A stretch of 10,534 nucleotides of DNA from Oxalobacteraceae bacterium UBA7693 (GCA_002482715.1 DLGN01000062.1:1-10534); one strand, 5' to 3'; positions 1 through 7,681 are shown, numbered from the stretch's first letter. Notes: a model not told the origin generated them from the letters alone. Program-made: numbers and translations.

Positions 1-1
1 A

Positions 2-940
2 AATAATCGGGTGATGGGCGTGATCGCCGTGCAAAACGATGTCAGCAATTCTTATCATGAGAACGACGTCACGATCTTGCGCTCATTAGGGTCTTACGCT
101 GCCGTGGCATTTGATAACGCCAACTCTTATCAACGTTTGCAACTCACCCAAAGCAAATTAGTAGAACAAGAAAAATTGGCTGCGCTCGGCTCACTCGTCG
201 CTGGTATCGCGCATGAGCTCAATACACCAATAGGTAATAGCCTGCTCACCGCCAGCTCACTTGATGAATTAAGCGCGCAATTGGTGCAAGATATCCAATC
301 AGGCAGCATACGTCGTTCTCGCTTAGAAAATTTCAGCACACAAGCGAAGGCTGCATGCACACTACTCATGCGAAATTTAGAAAACGCAGCTAATCTGATT
401 ACCAGCTTCAAGCAAATCGCCGTTGATCAAACCTCTGATAAACGACGCGTATTTAACTTACAAACTGTCACGACCGAAGTCGCATCAACCTTAGGCGGGC
501 GGATACGGCGTGATCTTCATCAGCTAAAAATACAAATTCCCGCAGACATTGAAATGGATAGCTATCCGGGACCGTATGGGCAAGTCATCAGTAATATGAT
601 CATCAACGCTTTGCTACATGCTTTCGATGAAAATAAGAGCGGTGAAATCCGAATCATCGCAAGCCAGTTAAACGCGTCTCATGTCCGCATTCAAATCAAA
701 GATAATGGGAAAGGCATCAGCGAAGACAACCTCAACCGCATCTTTGATCCGTTCTTCACCACCCGCATGGGGCAAGGTGGCAGCGGCTTAGGTTTGCATA
801 TCAGTTACAACATTGTGACGGCGATTTTGGGTGGCAGCATTAAAGTCAAAAGCCGTGTTAGTAAAGGAACGATATTTGAATTGATCCTGCCACTCTGCGC
901 GCCAGAGGCGAACGCAGAAGAGCCACCTACGAATAACTAA
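2..940 (+). CDS. Sensor histidine kinase, C-terminal part (GAF end, HisKA, HATPase)
   Basis: The reading frame is open from base 2, so the gene starts outside the window. The visible start-like GTG at 11 lies inside a GAF-like sensor domain, whose last strand and helix are seen. A coiled-coil linker follows, then the H-box AHELNTPIGN with the phosphoacceptor His codon at 212-214. The ATP-binding domain shows the N-box NMIINALLHAF (593-625), G1 DNGKGI, F-box FDPFFTT and G2 GSGLGLHISYNIV. All catalytic boxes are intact, so autophosphorylation is expected. No receiver domain follows, so a separate response regulator is implied; it is not in the window. The visible part has no membrane segment, which fits a cytoplasmic kinase or the tail of a membrane-bound one. 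The stop is TAA at 938-940. The next gene is convergent, with a palindromic repeat between them. The ligand and target cannot be read from this fragment. Confidence 0.93.
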   Translation, partial: NNRVMGVIAVQNDVSNSYHENDVTILRSLGSYAAVAFDNANSYQRLQLTQSKLVEQEKLAALGSLVAGIAHELNTPIGNSLLTASSLDELSAQLVQDIQSGSIRRSRLENFSTQAKAACTLLMRNLENAANLITSFKQIAVDQTSDKRRVFNLQTVTTEVASTLGGRIRRDLHQLKIQIPADIEMDSYPGPYGQVISNMIINALLHAFDENKSGEIRIIASQLNASHVRIQIKDNGKGISEDNLNRIFDPFFTTRMGQGGSGLGLHISYNIVTAILGGSIKVKSRVSKGTIFELILPLCAPEANAEEPPTNN

Positions 941-960
941 AGGTGAGCAAAATTGCAGTA

Positions 961-1075
961 GTGATTTAAGTTTACATGTTGAAAAGTCTTGTAGGTCGGG
1001 TGCAGCCCGCGCCGTCTACACAGTGTGTTTTGTGTTAACGACCGATATACCCCCGCGGGTTTCACCCATCCACCA
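961..1075. repeat. BIME-like paired palindrome, copy 1, with AT-rich leader
   Basis: A leader at 961-986 runs into GTAGGTCGGGTGCAGCCCGC (from 991). This is a GTAG foot followed by a small imperfect hairpin. An inverted partner at about 1052-1075 (CCGCGGGTTTCACCC) is separated by a spacer holding ACCGATATAC. Two other full copies lie at 5759-5871 and 6517-6600. A GTAG-footed hairpin in inverted pairs is the known form of REP/BIME elements mobilised by RAYT (IS200/IS605-like) transposases. No such transposase is in this window. The copy sits between the converging stops of the histidine kinase and the M16 peptidase, and its right arm is the most diverged of the three. It could serve as a two-way termination or RNA-stability structure; that is inference. 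Confidence 0.8.
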
Positions 1076-1102
1076 CGGCTGGTCATACTTGCCGCGTAGC
1101 TA

Positions 1103-4100
1103 TTACTGTCCACTTAATTCACATTGACTTAACTGCTTCCTTACGATGCCAATCACATCAAGACTTTTGCTAATTGATTGGAAGTAACGTGTGACTTTTT
1201 CATTTGGTATAAATTTACTTTCGGTCTGGTCGATGTCTGTCGGTAATTTTACCAATTCAAGACGTGTCAATAAATTCTGCATAAGTTCAAGTTGACTCTG
1301 TTTGGCATCGTTAAGACAAGCACTCACTTTCAACTGCTGAATTCGATCTGCTAGTTTTTGAAACTCTGCGGATTCGGAAGAGCTATCGATGTAAATATAA
1401 ACACCGTCTCCTTTGTGGAGTAACTTCGTTAAATTACTACCGAGCCTTACTGTCTGCAGTAATGCATCCTTGAGTTGCGCAAGTCCAAGATCACCCGGTG
1501 TAATTTTCTTGTACTCCTGAATCTCAGGCTGTTCTACAACTGCCAGATTCTCTGGCTTAGCGATTAATTGAATGTAATTTTCTTGATCCAAATAGTGATT
1601 CGCCGCCACTCGTATTGACTCTGGAGAGATCGTCTTCAGCAACTTCTCCGGTGTAAATAATAATCGCGCAGTTGGCGTATATAACTTCGATTCAAGTAAT
1701 TGCCTTGCCCAGTAATCATCATCCTGCAGGCGCTCTTTATGTAGCTGTGTCCAAGCCTTTTTCACCTGATTGAGTTCTGCCAATGAAGGCGGGTCTTTTT
1801 GCAAACGTTGAATCTCTTGAAATAATGCACTCACGACCGCATCAGTCTGCTCTGCCTTACATGGCAAGACAAATTGCAACTGATATCGCCCCCCGACAAT
1901 GGGCAACAATTGGCTAGAAATACCACTGGTATAGATCAACTGTCGTTCTTCACGCAAGGATTGTATTAATCGCAAACGCAAAATATCTGTCAGTAATGTG
2001 AATCGCAGACCTTCTTCTTCGGTATAACTAATGGCACCACTAAATGCCACCCGAACCGAAGCTTTGTCATCTTTGCCGACAAAGATTTCTTTCTTAAGGA
2101 TGCCACGTTTAGGTAGAGGATAGTCTGGCTGAATCTGATCTACTTGTCCCTTGCCCGGCAGATTCGCCAGATACTTACGCAGCAAGGGGCGCATCGTATC
2201 CACATCAACATTGCCAACAAATACAAAATAACTGCCAGAAAAATTCTGATGCAGTTGGTCAAAACTCGCAATCACCTTATCCATGTTGAGAGATTCGACC
2301 TCGTTGAACGGCGGAATATACACAGCACGCGGATTGTTATCGTAAGCCAGCTTAGTGAACTGATCATGGATAATCATCTCTGGTCTTTCAATCGCCTCTA
2401 ACAGATTTCGCTTGATACGCTCTAAACCACTAGAAAAAAGCACTTTGTTTCTTGATGGGTTCACCAATCGTTGATAATTCCACTGCAATAAAGTTTCCAA
2501 GTCGACCGTTGAACTATTTCCAGAAATGGTTTCGACATAAAGCGTCACATTGATCCCCAAAGCCACTGCTTTCGGTTCCAAAAATTCTTGTACCGCGCGT
2601 GGTGAGAGATCATCAAACCCCATTGATCCGGTTAAGCTCGGAGCATAAGTAGTACTTAGCAATTGATTGACCGCCGCTTTGGAACTACCTCCCGGAGATT
2701 GATGGAACATACTAATTTTATTGTTCGTAAAATCCGTTTTCTTAATGACGACCGTGACGCCGTTTGACAAGTTAAATTCTGTCGTTCCGTAGATCACATT
2801 ATTCGTTTCTGAAACAATCTTTCCAGCCGATGTTGGGGGTGTCTTTAACAAAGACTTAATTCCCGATCTCGCTACAAGCTGCTCAACTTTTTGTGTTTGT
2901 GCATCCGCAATCGCGGCCAAGATAATTTGTTTCGAGGGTAGCCATTCTTCGTCACTTTTTGGTGCGATATAAAGCATCTGCGGTTTACTCTCGGGCAGCA
3001 ACTGGGTTTTCGCATAATCATTCAATTCTTGCAAAGTGATACTTGAATAGAGTGACTGCATTAGATCCCAATACTGCGCTGTGCTTGTGAGATTCGCGCC
3101 AAAAGAAAAATGATTGACATAATCATTGACGAAAGAATCAGAACTCAATTTGTCTCGCTCAAGATACGATTGCTCAAACGAATTGAGTCTGACTTTGCGC
3201 CTGTCGTTTAATTCTGATTCTAAAAAGCCATATTGCTGCACTTGTAGTAGTCGTCCAATCACGGCCCTAATCGCCGCTTTTGCAGCCGATTGTGTACTTT
3301 CTGCATCAACCGGTTTAGGATACTCAAAAACAATCGCGCGTCGTTTCTTTGTTCTCAATAAATTCGAATTCAACGCAGCCGCACGAGTAAAGAGCGGGCT
3401 ATAAGTACTTAGCCTATCGTCCAGCAAATCCCAATAAAGCGTCCTAAGCATACCTTGACGCAATTCGCGTATCGTTTGAAATGGAACAAGATTTTGCAAT
3501 TGGTAAGTCAACTCCAATCGATGTGTACTTTGCTGCGGATCAGTGAAAATCGCTAAATTGGTTTCACCAAATTCAGGTAATTCTTGCGCCAACTGTTCCG
3601 CGCTTTGAGGTGGATTCTGAAACCCAGAAAACAATTTCTGTATGCCTTTTTCAAGTGCCAACGGATCAATGTCGCCAACCGCAATCAAAGCCATTTGATC
3701 TGGCCTATACATCTGCCGATACAGTTGCTGTAACATCGGTGAAGTGAAATTTTTACGTATGGCCTCCACGCCAATTGGCGAACGAGATGGATACTTTGTG
3801 CCTCGCAAGGTCAGATCATAAGTTGCGGAAGTTTTCCTCAGTTCTAAGTTATTTCTAAGTCGTTGTTCTTCTAAAATGATAGTCTCTTCAGCTGGAATAT
3901 CATCGACACGTATCTCGACATGTCCTGCGATATCGGCTAAAGCTGCCAAGCCAATCTGCACATGTTCCTTTTTTGAACTTGGCAATGACATTTCGTAGCG
4001 AGTTAATTCATGTTCGGTATAAGCATTTAAGTCGCGTCCGAACTGCAAGCCTATTCTCTCTAAACTTGGCCGCAAGCTTTCGTTTTTGAAATTTTTTGAA

Positions 4101-4384
4101 TTCTTAAAAGCGAGATGTTCAATTGTATGAGCGGCGCCTTGCTGATCATCTTTCTCATGGATCGAACCAAACTTAACAACCAAGCGCAATTCGACTCTTT
4201 GCTTTGGGTTTGCGTTTTTTTTGATGTAGTAAGTTAATCCGTTCTTAAGCTGTCCAATTTTGACGCTAGGATCCACCGGCAACGCTGCAGTCAGATCGAC
4301 CGATGCCAAGGAAAAGATTGGAAACAAACATAGAAAGCAAACCGCAAACAGCTTAGCTGGGGAGAATAATTGGTTCGCGTGCAT
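1103..4384 (-). CDS. Exported M16 family zinc metallopeptidase (PqqL/pitrilysin-like)
   Basis: This 1093-residue protein starts with a signal peptide: a hydrophobic stretch at about residues 11-27, with likely cleavage near FSLA-SVDL. It is therefore probably periplasmic. The inverted zinc motif HTIEH is at residues 86-90 (bases 4115-4129). Glu167 lies exactly 76 residues after His90, matching the HxxEH(x)76E signature of M16 peptidases, so the active site looks complete. Two homologous halves follow: an active N-terminal half, and a second half from about residue 555 without a zinc motif, which forms the other side of the clamshell. PqqL of E. coli is about 930 residues. Here about 140 residues follow the second half, from about 954 on, and I do not recognise them. 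The likely role is degradation of peptides in the periplasm. The ATG at 4382-4384 was chosen because the signal peptide follows directly, although no clear Shine-Dalgarno sequence is visible. The gene stands alone. A link to PQQ synthesis is not implied, since no pqq gene is present. Confidence 0.93.
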   Translation of the reverse strand: MHANQLFSPAKLFAVCFLCLFPIFSLASVDLTAALPVDPSVKIGQLKNGLTYYIKKNANPKQRVELRLVVKFGSIHEKDDQQGAAHTIEHLAFKNSKNFKNESLRPSLERIGLQFGRDLNAYTEHELTRYEMSLPSSKKEHVQIGLAALADIAGHVEIRVDDIPAEETIILEEQRLRNNLELRKTSATYDLTLRGTKYPSRSPIGVEAIRKNFTSPMLQQLYRQMYRPDQMALIAVGDIDPLALEKGIQKLFSGFQNPPQSAEQLAQELPEFGETNLAIFTDPQQSTHRLELTYQLQNLVPFQTIRELRQGMLRTLYWDLLDDRLSTYSPLFTRAAALNSNLLRTKKRRAIVFEYPKPVDAESTQSAAKAAIRAVIGRLLQVQQYGFLESELNDRRKVRLNSFEQSYLERDKLSSDSFVNDYVNHFSFGANLTSTAQYWDLMQSLYSSITLQELNDYAKTQLLPESKPQMLYIAPKSDEEWLPSKQIILAAIADAQTQKVEQLVARSGIKSLLKTPPTSAGKIVSETNNVIYGTTEFNLSNGVTVVIKKTDFTNNKISMFHQSPGGSSKAAVNQLLSTTYAPSLTGSMGFDDLSPRAVQEFLEPKAVALGINVTLYVETISGNSSTVDLETLLQWNYQRLVNPSRNKVLFSSGLERIKRNLLEAIERPEMIIHDQFTKLAYDNNPRAVYIPPFNEVESLNMDKVIASFDQLHQNFSGSYFVFVGNVDVDTMRPLLRKYLANLPGKGQVDQIQPDYPLPKRGILKKEIFVGKDDKASVRVAFSGAISYTEEEGLRFTLLTDILRLRLIQSLREERQLIYTSGISSQLLPIVGGRYQLQFVLPCKAEQTDAVVSALFQEIQRLQKDPPSLAELNQVKKAWTQLHKERLQDDDYWARQLLESKLYTPTARLLFTPEKLLKTISPESIRVAANHYLDQENYIQLIAKPENLAVVEQPEIQEYKKITPGDLGLAQLKDALLQTVRLGSNLTKLLHKGDGVYIYIDSSSESAEFQKLADRIQQLKVSACLNDAKQSQLELMQNLLTRLELVKLPTDIDQTESKFIPNEKVTRYFQSISKSLDVIGIVRKQLSQCELSGQ

Positions 4385-4629
4385 ATCGATGAAATTGAAA
4401 TAATGTGAATTGTCTATTTTACATTAAGAACCTCGGCGCACTTACATTTTCCTGCTAACACTAACAAGCATACAGCACGGTATTTGGTAGGCACTTTGAA
4501 GCAATAGCACACGGCATCTGATCCAATGCAAATTCAATCGAAGACGCTTCGCTGCAATTACGCTTGTCACTTACCTGCCGCACTAACAAATGATCTTTTC
4601 CCTACTTTCTTATTTCTAAGGATAGGCGG

Positions 4630-5412
4630 ATGTTTGCGGAGAGCTTTCCTGATGGCCCCAAAGTGGCTTGCTTTGATACTGAGTTTCATGCGGATGTGCC
4701 TGAGGAAGAATATCTGTTTGCACTTCCAAAATCGCTGTCACAAGAAGGCGTGCGCCGCTATGGTTTTCACGGCTTATCGTATCACTATGTGATGGAGGCA
4801 TTGCAGCGTCATTCACAGCGCGCCAATGGCCGGACGGTGATGGCGCATTTAGGAAACGGTGCAAGCCTATGCGCCGCACTGGCAGGCAAAAGTCAGGCCA
4901 CCAGTATGGGGTTTTCCGCCTTGGATGGATTGATGATGGGTACTCGCAGCGGCTCGATTGATCCCGGTGTGATATTACACTTACTAGCGCAAGGATGGAC
5001 TCAGCAAGACGTTCAACGTCTTCTGTATTCGCAAAGTGGCTTACTCGGCGTGTCCAATGTCTCGGCGGATATGCGCTCACTACGTCAAAGCGATGCGCCT
5101 GACGCCGCTTTGGCGATATGCCTATTTACTTATCGCGTAGTGCGCGAAATTGGCGCTATGATCGCCACCATAGGCGGCATCGATGTACTCGCTTTCACCG
5201 GTGGAATCGGTGAACACGATAGTCAATTGCGTGAAGACGTGTGCAAGCGACTTCACTACTTGGGCGTGCAATTAGATGAAGAAAAAAACCGCAGCGAAAA
5301 CGGCAGCAAGATCGCCGCATTGCATCTTAGTAGCAGCGATGTCGAGATCTATCTAGTGCCCACAGATGAAGGAAGAGTCGCGGCGGGTGCAGCTGCAAAG
5401 CTCTTGGTTTGA
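4630..5412 (+). pseudogene. ackA: Acetate kinase lacking its N-terminal third
   Basis: The 260 codons match the C-terminal two thirds of acetate kinase (normally about 400 residues; acetate + ATP to acetyl phosphate + ADP). Visible family motifs are VACFDTEFH (Asp16), RRYGFHGLSY (His47), AHLGNGASL (His73, Asn76), MGTRSGSIDPG (Arg106), FTGGIGEH and the late PTDEGR. They correspond to Asp148, His180, His208, Asn211, Arg241 and Glu384 of the Methanosarcina enzyme. The N-terminal block with the conserved Asn/Ser/Ser/Lys loop, the substrate Arg91 and His123 is absent. The same frame has a stop at 4591-4593, and no AckA-like sequence is visible in other frames upstream. The fragment cannot form a complete active site. 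Oddly, AAGGA (4618-4622) lies 7 nt before the ATG, so a truncated protein could still be made. The downstream frame is undamaged, which suggests recent loss or some residual use. A phosphotransacetylase gene is not nearby. Confidence 0.85.
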
Positions 5413-5464
5413 TTGTCTTTGAATTGAGTGCGGAGACTCTGATTTAGCTTCGATCTGTGAGTGC

Positions 5465-5734
5465 TCATGGTAGATACTTCATAGCAAACCCCGCGACCAC
5501 CAAAACAAGACCTACGATTAAGCTGTAGCGACCGCCTAGATCAAGCGCTTCTTTCGTGAAGCTATTTTTGTAAGTACCGTAAGCCATCAAAGCATAACCA
5601 ATGGCTGAAATCATTTTGCGAGGCTCTTGGACATAGAAGATGAAATCCCCGAAATTGATGATGCTGGCTACGACAAAAAAAACCAAGGTGATCTTGGTAC
5701 CACTGCTGATGGGGGCTTTGAAGATTGAGTTCAA
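5465..5734 (-). CDS. Small membrane protein, function unknown, start uncertain
   Basis: I do not recognise this family. The product is about 89 residues with three hydrophobic stretches: TLVFFVVASIINFGDFIFYV, ISAIGYALMAYGTY and YSLIVGLVLVVAGFAM. A small inner-membrane protein is likely. The start is unclear. The frame stays open to an ATG at 5821, but that part (including DRRRGFHPPYKTF) is translated from the palindromic repeat at 5789-5871 and its leader, so it is probably not native. The only later start before the first hydrophobic segment is a TTG at 5732-5734 with no Shine-Dalgarno sequence. Insertion of the repeat may have removed the original start, leaving a weakly expressed or broken gene. 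It ends about 50 nt from the convergent acetate kinase remnant. Confidence 0.55.
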   Translation of the reverse strand: MNSIFKAPISSGTKITLVFFVVASIINFGDFIFYVQEPRKMISAIGYALMAYGTYKNSFTKEALDLGGRYSLIVGLVLVVAGFAMKYLP

Positions 5735-5758
5735 TTTGTATTTGTGGTGAGTACTAAC

Positions 5759-5871
5759 GTTATTTAAGGTTACATGCTGAAAAGTCTTGTAGGGCGGGTG
5801 AAACCCGCGCCGCCTGTCCATTGTGTTTAATTTGATCGACCGATATACCGCGCGGGTTGCACCGGCCCTAC
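5759..5871. repeat. BIME-like paired palindrome, copy 2, with AT-rich leader
   Basis: The leader at 5759-5784 matches the copy 1 leader at 23 of 26 positions without gaps, and AAAAGTCTTGTAGG continues into the palindrome. The left arm starts GTAGGGCGGGTGAAACCCGC at 5789. The right arm (GCGCGGGTTGCACC...CCCTAC) ends at 5871. The spacer again contains GACCGATATAC. The copy lies between two minus-strand genes, and the preceding ORF reads into it, giving a spurious N-terminus. Confidence 0.85.
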
Positions 5872-5901
5872 TTGGCGGGCGCGATCACTTGCAGACATGG
5901 T

Positions 5902-6483
5902 TCAGACGCAGTCCTGTATGGCGGGCTTTGGTTCCTCATGCGTCCATGGACCATAGCGATTGAGCAGCTTTGTCTCAAGCAAGTCTGCCTCATTCAAATT
6001 AGAAATAAGCTTAGGTGTCAAAGAAATCTCACCAAACTCATATTTCAAATCGCCCTCATTCATAATCCTAAAATACTCCTTTCGGAGTGACAGAAAACGC
6101 TCCACATCCTTATCGTTATTGAGTGGCTTGCGAACATTGTCAACTTGCGTGCCATTAAATCTTCTTCGTTTGTCTTGAACAAACAGAATGCGAGGAATAG
6201 GAAGTCGACGTGGAGAAAGGTCAAGGTAACTCCCATCAGGGGCGCACCAAATCGCGTGAAACTCAGATTCAATGAATACTCTAGGACGCTCCCAGATGGC
6301 CCATCCTATAACCATGTCACCACCATACCGTTTGATGTGTTTCTCAACAATCGAAAAGCACTCATTTTGCGGCTCACTTTTGAGTGGAGCGCACGGAACG
6401 TAGAAGGGTTGAACATCAACACCGCCAACTACTTGGCGAACAAACGTCGTGACGTAGGGCTTAATAAGTTTGGGTGGTCGCAT
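5902..6483 (-). CDS. Conserved-looking hypothetical protein with possible Cys-His-Asp set
   Basis: The product is 193 residues, soluble, without signal peptide or membrane segment. I cannot name the family with certainty. The central block reads QNECFSIVEKHI...RYGGDMVIGWAIW...ESEFHAIWCAPDG...YLDLSP, residues 39-91. Cys42, His76 and Asp88 occur in the order and surroundings of papain-like or NlpC/P60-type cysteine hydrolases: Cys at a helix start, His in a strand, acidic residue in the next strand. A peptidase or amidase role is inference only. The tail is charged. The ATG at 6481-6483 was chosen because the frame upstream, to a TTG at 6639, is only translated repeat (copy 3). No Shine-Dalgarno sequence is evident. 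The gene is bracketed by repeat copies 2 and 3 in the same orientation, which suggests acquisition or shuffling. Confidence 0.75.
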   Translation of the reverse strand: MRPPKLIKPYVTTFVRQVVGGVDVQPFYVPCAPLKSEPQNECFSIVEKHIKRYGGDMVIGWAIWERPRVFIESEFHAIWCAPDGSYLDLSPRRLPIPRILFVQDKRRRFNGTQVDNVRKPLNNDKDVERFLSLRKEYFRIMNEGDLKYEFGEISLTPKLISNLNEADLLETKLLNRYGPWTHEEPKPAIQDCV

Positions 6484-6516
6484 GAAATAGCTAATATAAT
6501 TTAATTTAACAGTCTC

Positions 6517-6600
6517 GTAGAGCGGGTGCAACCCGCGCCGTCTATTCAAAGTATTTAGTGTTGATCGATCGATATACCGCGCGGGTTGCACCCGCCCTAC
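6517..6600. repeat. BIME-like paired palindrome, copy 3
   Basis: This is the best preserved palindrome. GTAGAGCGGGTGCAACCCGC begins at 6517, and the inverted partner GCGGGTTGCACCCGCCCTAC ends at 6600. The spacer contains GATCGATATACC. The upstream leader is shortened here: ATTTAATTTAACA at 6498-6510 precedes GTCTCGTAG, so the GTTGAAAAG part is missing. It lies between two minus-strand genes, where it would be transcribed as a strong hairpin. Confidence 0.85.
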
Positions 6601-6641
6601 ATGGTTAGCTATAGCCATCGAAAATGGCTTGGTGCTCAAAG

Positions 6642-7457
6642 CTAGTCGAAATTACCCTTTAAATCTTTAGGGCTCGGCTCATAGGAATATCCTTGCTGCG
6701 TCGCCTGCACCGGATCTCCATTTCGTACCACTCGACGTCCTAAAAACTCGAAATCTACCAAAGGACAACCAATGAACTCCCATTTTTTTTGTTCAGGCTC
6801 AAAATCATAGTGGTCACGCGTGCTGAAAGTGCTGCCTGCCGGGAGCCACGCCTTTATAGAGTATGCCCGAACAATGACGCTATCGACGATTGCCAAGGCA
6901 ACCTTGTATGGATAATCCCCTTCTGAGTTTTTTGTGCGAGTCCACTCGCCAACTTGATACCAATACTGGCGAGTAGAATCGTACAATTCTACTTCACTGG
7001 CGGTTGGGGAATATGTTTGATGGATAAAGAACATCATCACAGGAGTATCCAAATCAGATAATTCCAATTCCACAGCCCCTAATAGCTGTTCAACTTCCTC
7101 TGCAGTCTGTCGCCCAAATTTGATGCCATGCCCCCGCACTTCGTTAGTCAAGTTTTCCAGACCAAATGCATCTATAACAGCCGCTTCGACATTATGTGCC
7201 TCGTCTTTATCGAGACCATACCGCAAAATATCAACTCTAGGCTCAAAACCCGCAAGTCTAATTTCTTTAATACGCTTAACCTTCTTTGGTTCGGCATCGT
7301 CCTTCGATTCACTTAACGATTCATTTAGATGAGAAAATGCCCGATCCCTTTGCCCCTTGCCAACGTAAAATATTTCATTAGTTCTAGGATCAACTAGAGC
7401 GTAAACATAATTTTGAAGGTCTTCATAAACCAATTTTGAAAATTTATTCACAAACAT
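6642..7457 (-). CDS. GIY-YIG domain protein (COG3680/LEM-3-like) with unknown C-terminal domain
   Basis: The N-terminus carries a GIY-YIG nuclease fold. YVYALVDPRTNEIFYVGKG (residues 17-35 from this ATG) holds both motif tyrosines, followed by Arg39 and His43 in RDRAFSH, Glu91 in NVEAAVIDAFG and Asn105 in LTNEVRG. These are the positions of the catalytic Tyr, Arg, Glu and Asn, so DNA cleavage is plausible. The form resembles the uncharacterised group related to metazoan LEM-3/ANKLE1, typified by the words YALVDPRT and FYVGKG. About 150 C-terminal residues (from PVMMFFIHQTYSP) look like a separate small beta-rich domain, with ALAIVDSVIVRAYSIKAWLP and WEFIGCPLVDFEFLGRRVV. I cannot name it. GGAG (7460-7463) lies only 2 nt before this ATG but 8 nt before a GTG at 7449-7451, so the GTG may be the true start. 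A TTG at 7469 also keeps the frame open. No methyltransferase is adjacent, so a classical restriction system is not shown. Confidence 0.85.
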   Translation of the reverse strand: MFVNKFSKLVYEDLQNYVYALVDPRTNEIFYVGKGQRDRAFSHLNESLSESKDDAEPKKVKRIKEIRLAGFEPRVDILRYGLDKDEAHNVEAAVIDAFGLENLTNEVRGHGIKFGRQTAEEVEQLLGAVELELSDLDTPVMMFFIHQTYSPTASEVELYDSTRQYWYQVGEWTRTKNSEGDYPYKVALAIVDSVIVRAYSIKAWLPAGSTFSTRDHYDFEPEQKKWEFIGCPLVDFEFLGRRVVRNGDPVQATQQGYSYEPSPKDLKGNFD

Positions 7458-7600
7458 TTCTCCGATCAATAATTGGATACAAACTCAGGTGTCAGACATT
7501 CAACACGACAGGATTTTTAGACGAAACTTAATCCATTATGAGATGCAAACAAACATAAGGACACCGTGAACGTTTGACGTGAGCGGTAACTGGAGCCATA

Positions 7601-7681
7601 GGTGGGTGGAACACAAAGCGCAGCTTTGAGCCGTCCCTCTCGACGGTGTGGTTATGCTTCGCCGTCAAATCTATGCGGACC
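7601..7681. repeat. Degenerate palindromic repeat, distinct from copies 1-3
   Basis: The stretch holds small hairpins, AAAGC-GCA-GCTTT (7615-7627) and GACGG...CCGTC (7642-7666), and words such as GGTGGGTGGA and GGTTATGCTTCGCCGTC. These resemble, from memory, a common dispersed proteobacterial palindrome with a TTATGCTTCGCC core. It overlaps the last codons of the membrane protein gene ending at 7671. No second copy is present in the window, so the call rests on hairpin structure and general resemblance only. Confidence 0.35.

Noticed and set aside
4564..4592. Promoter for the acetate kinase remnant (TTGTCA near 4564)
   Set aside because: The -35 resembles consensus, but no acceptable -10 lies at 16-18 nt spacing.
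4616..5080. 154-codon frame on the minus strand
   Set aside because: It lies opposite the acetate kinase remnant, whose protein motifs are unmistakable, and its translation has no recognisable domain.
6145..6504. 119-codon plus-strand frame
   Set aside because: It is antisense to the 5902-6483 gene, which has the more protein-like sequence, and it runs into the repeat region.
961..6600. The three palindromes as a CRISPR array
   Set aside because: The copies are kilobases apart, are paired inverted units, and lack regular short spacers or cas genes.
6484..6639. N-terminal extension of the 5902-6483 gene to a TTG at 6639
   Set aside because: The added residues are translated palindromic repeat (copy 3), including NRRRGLHPLYE, so they are not native protein.
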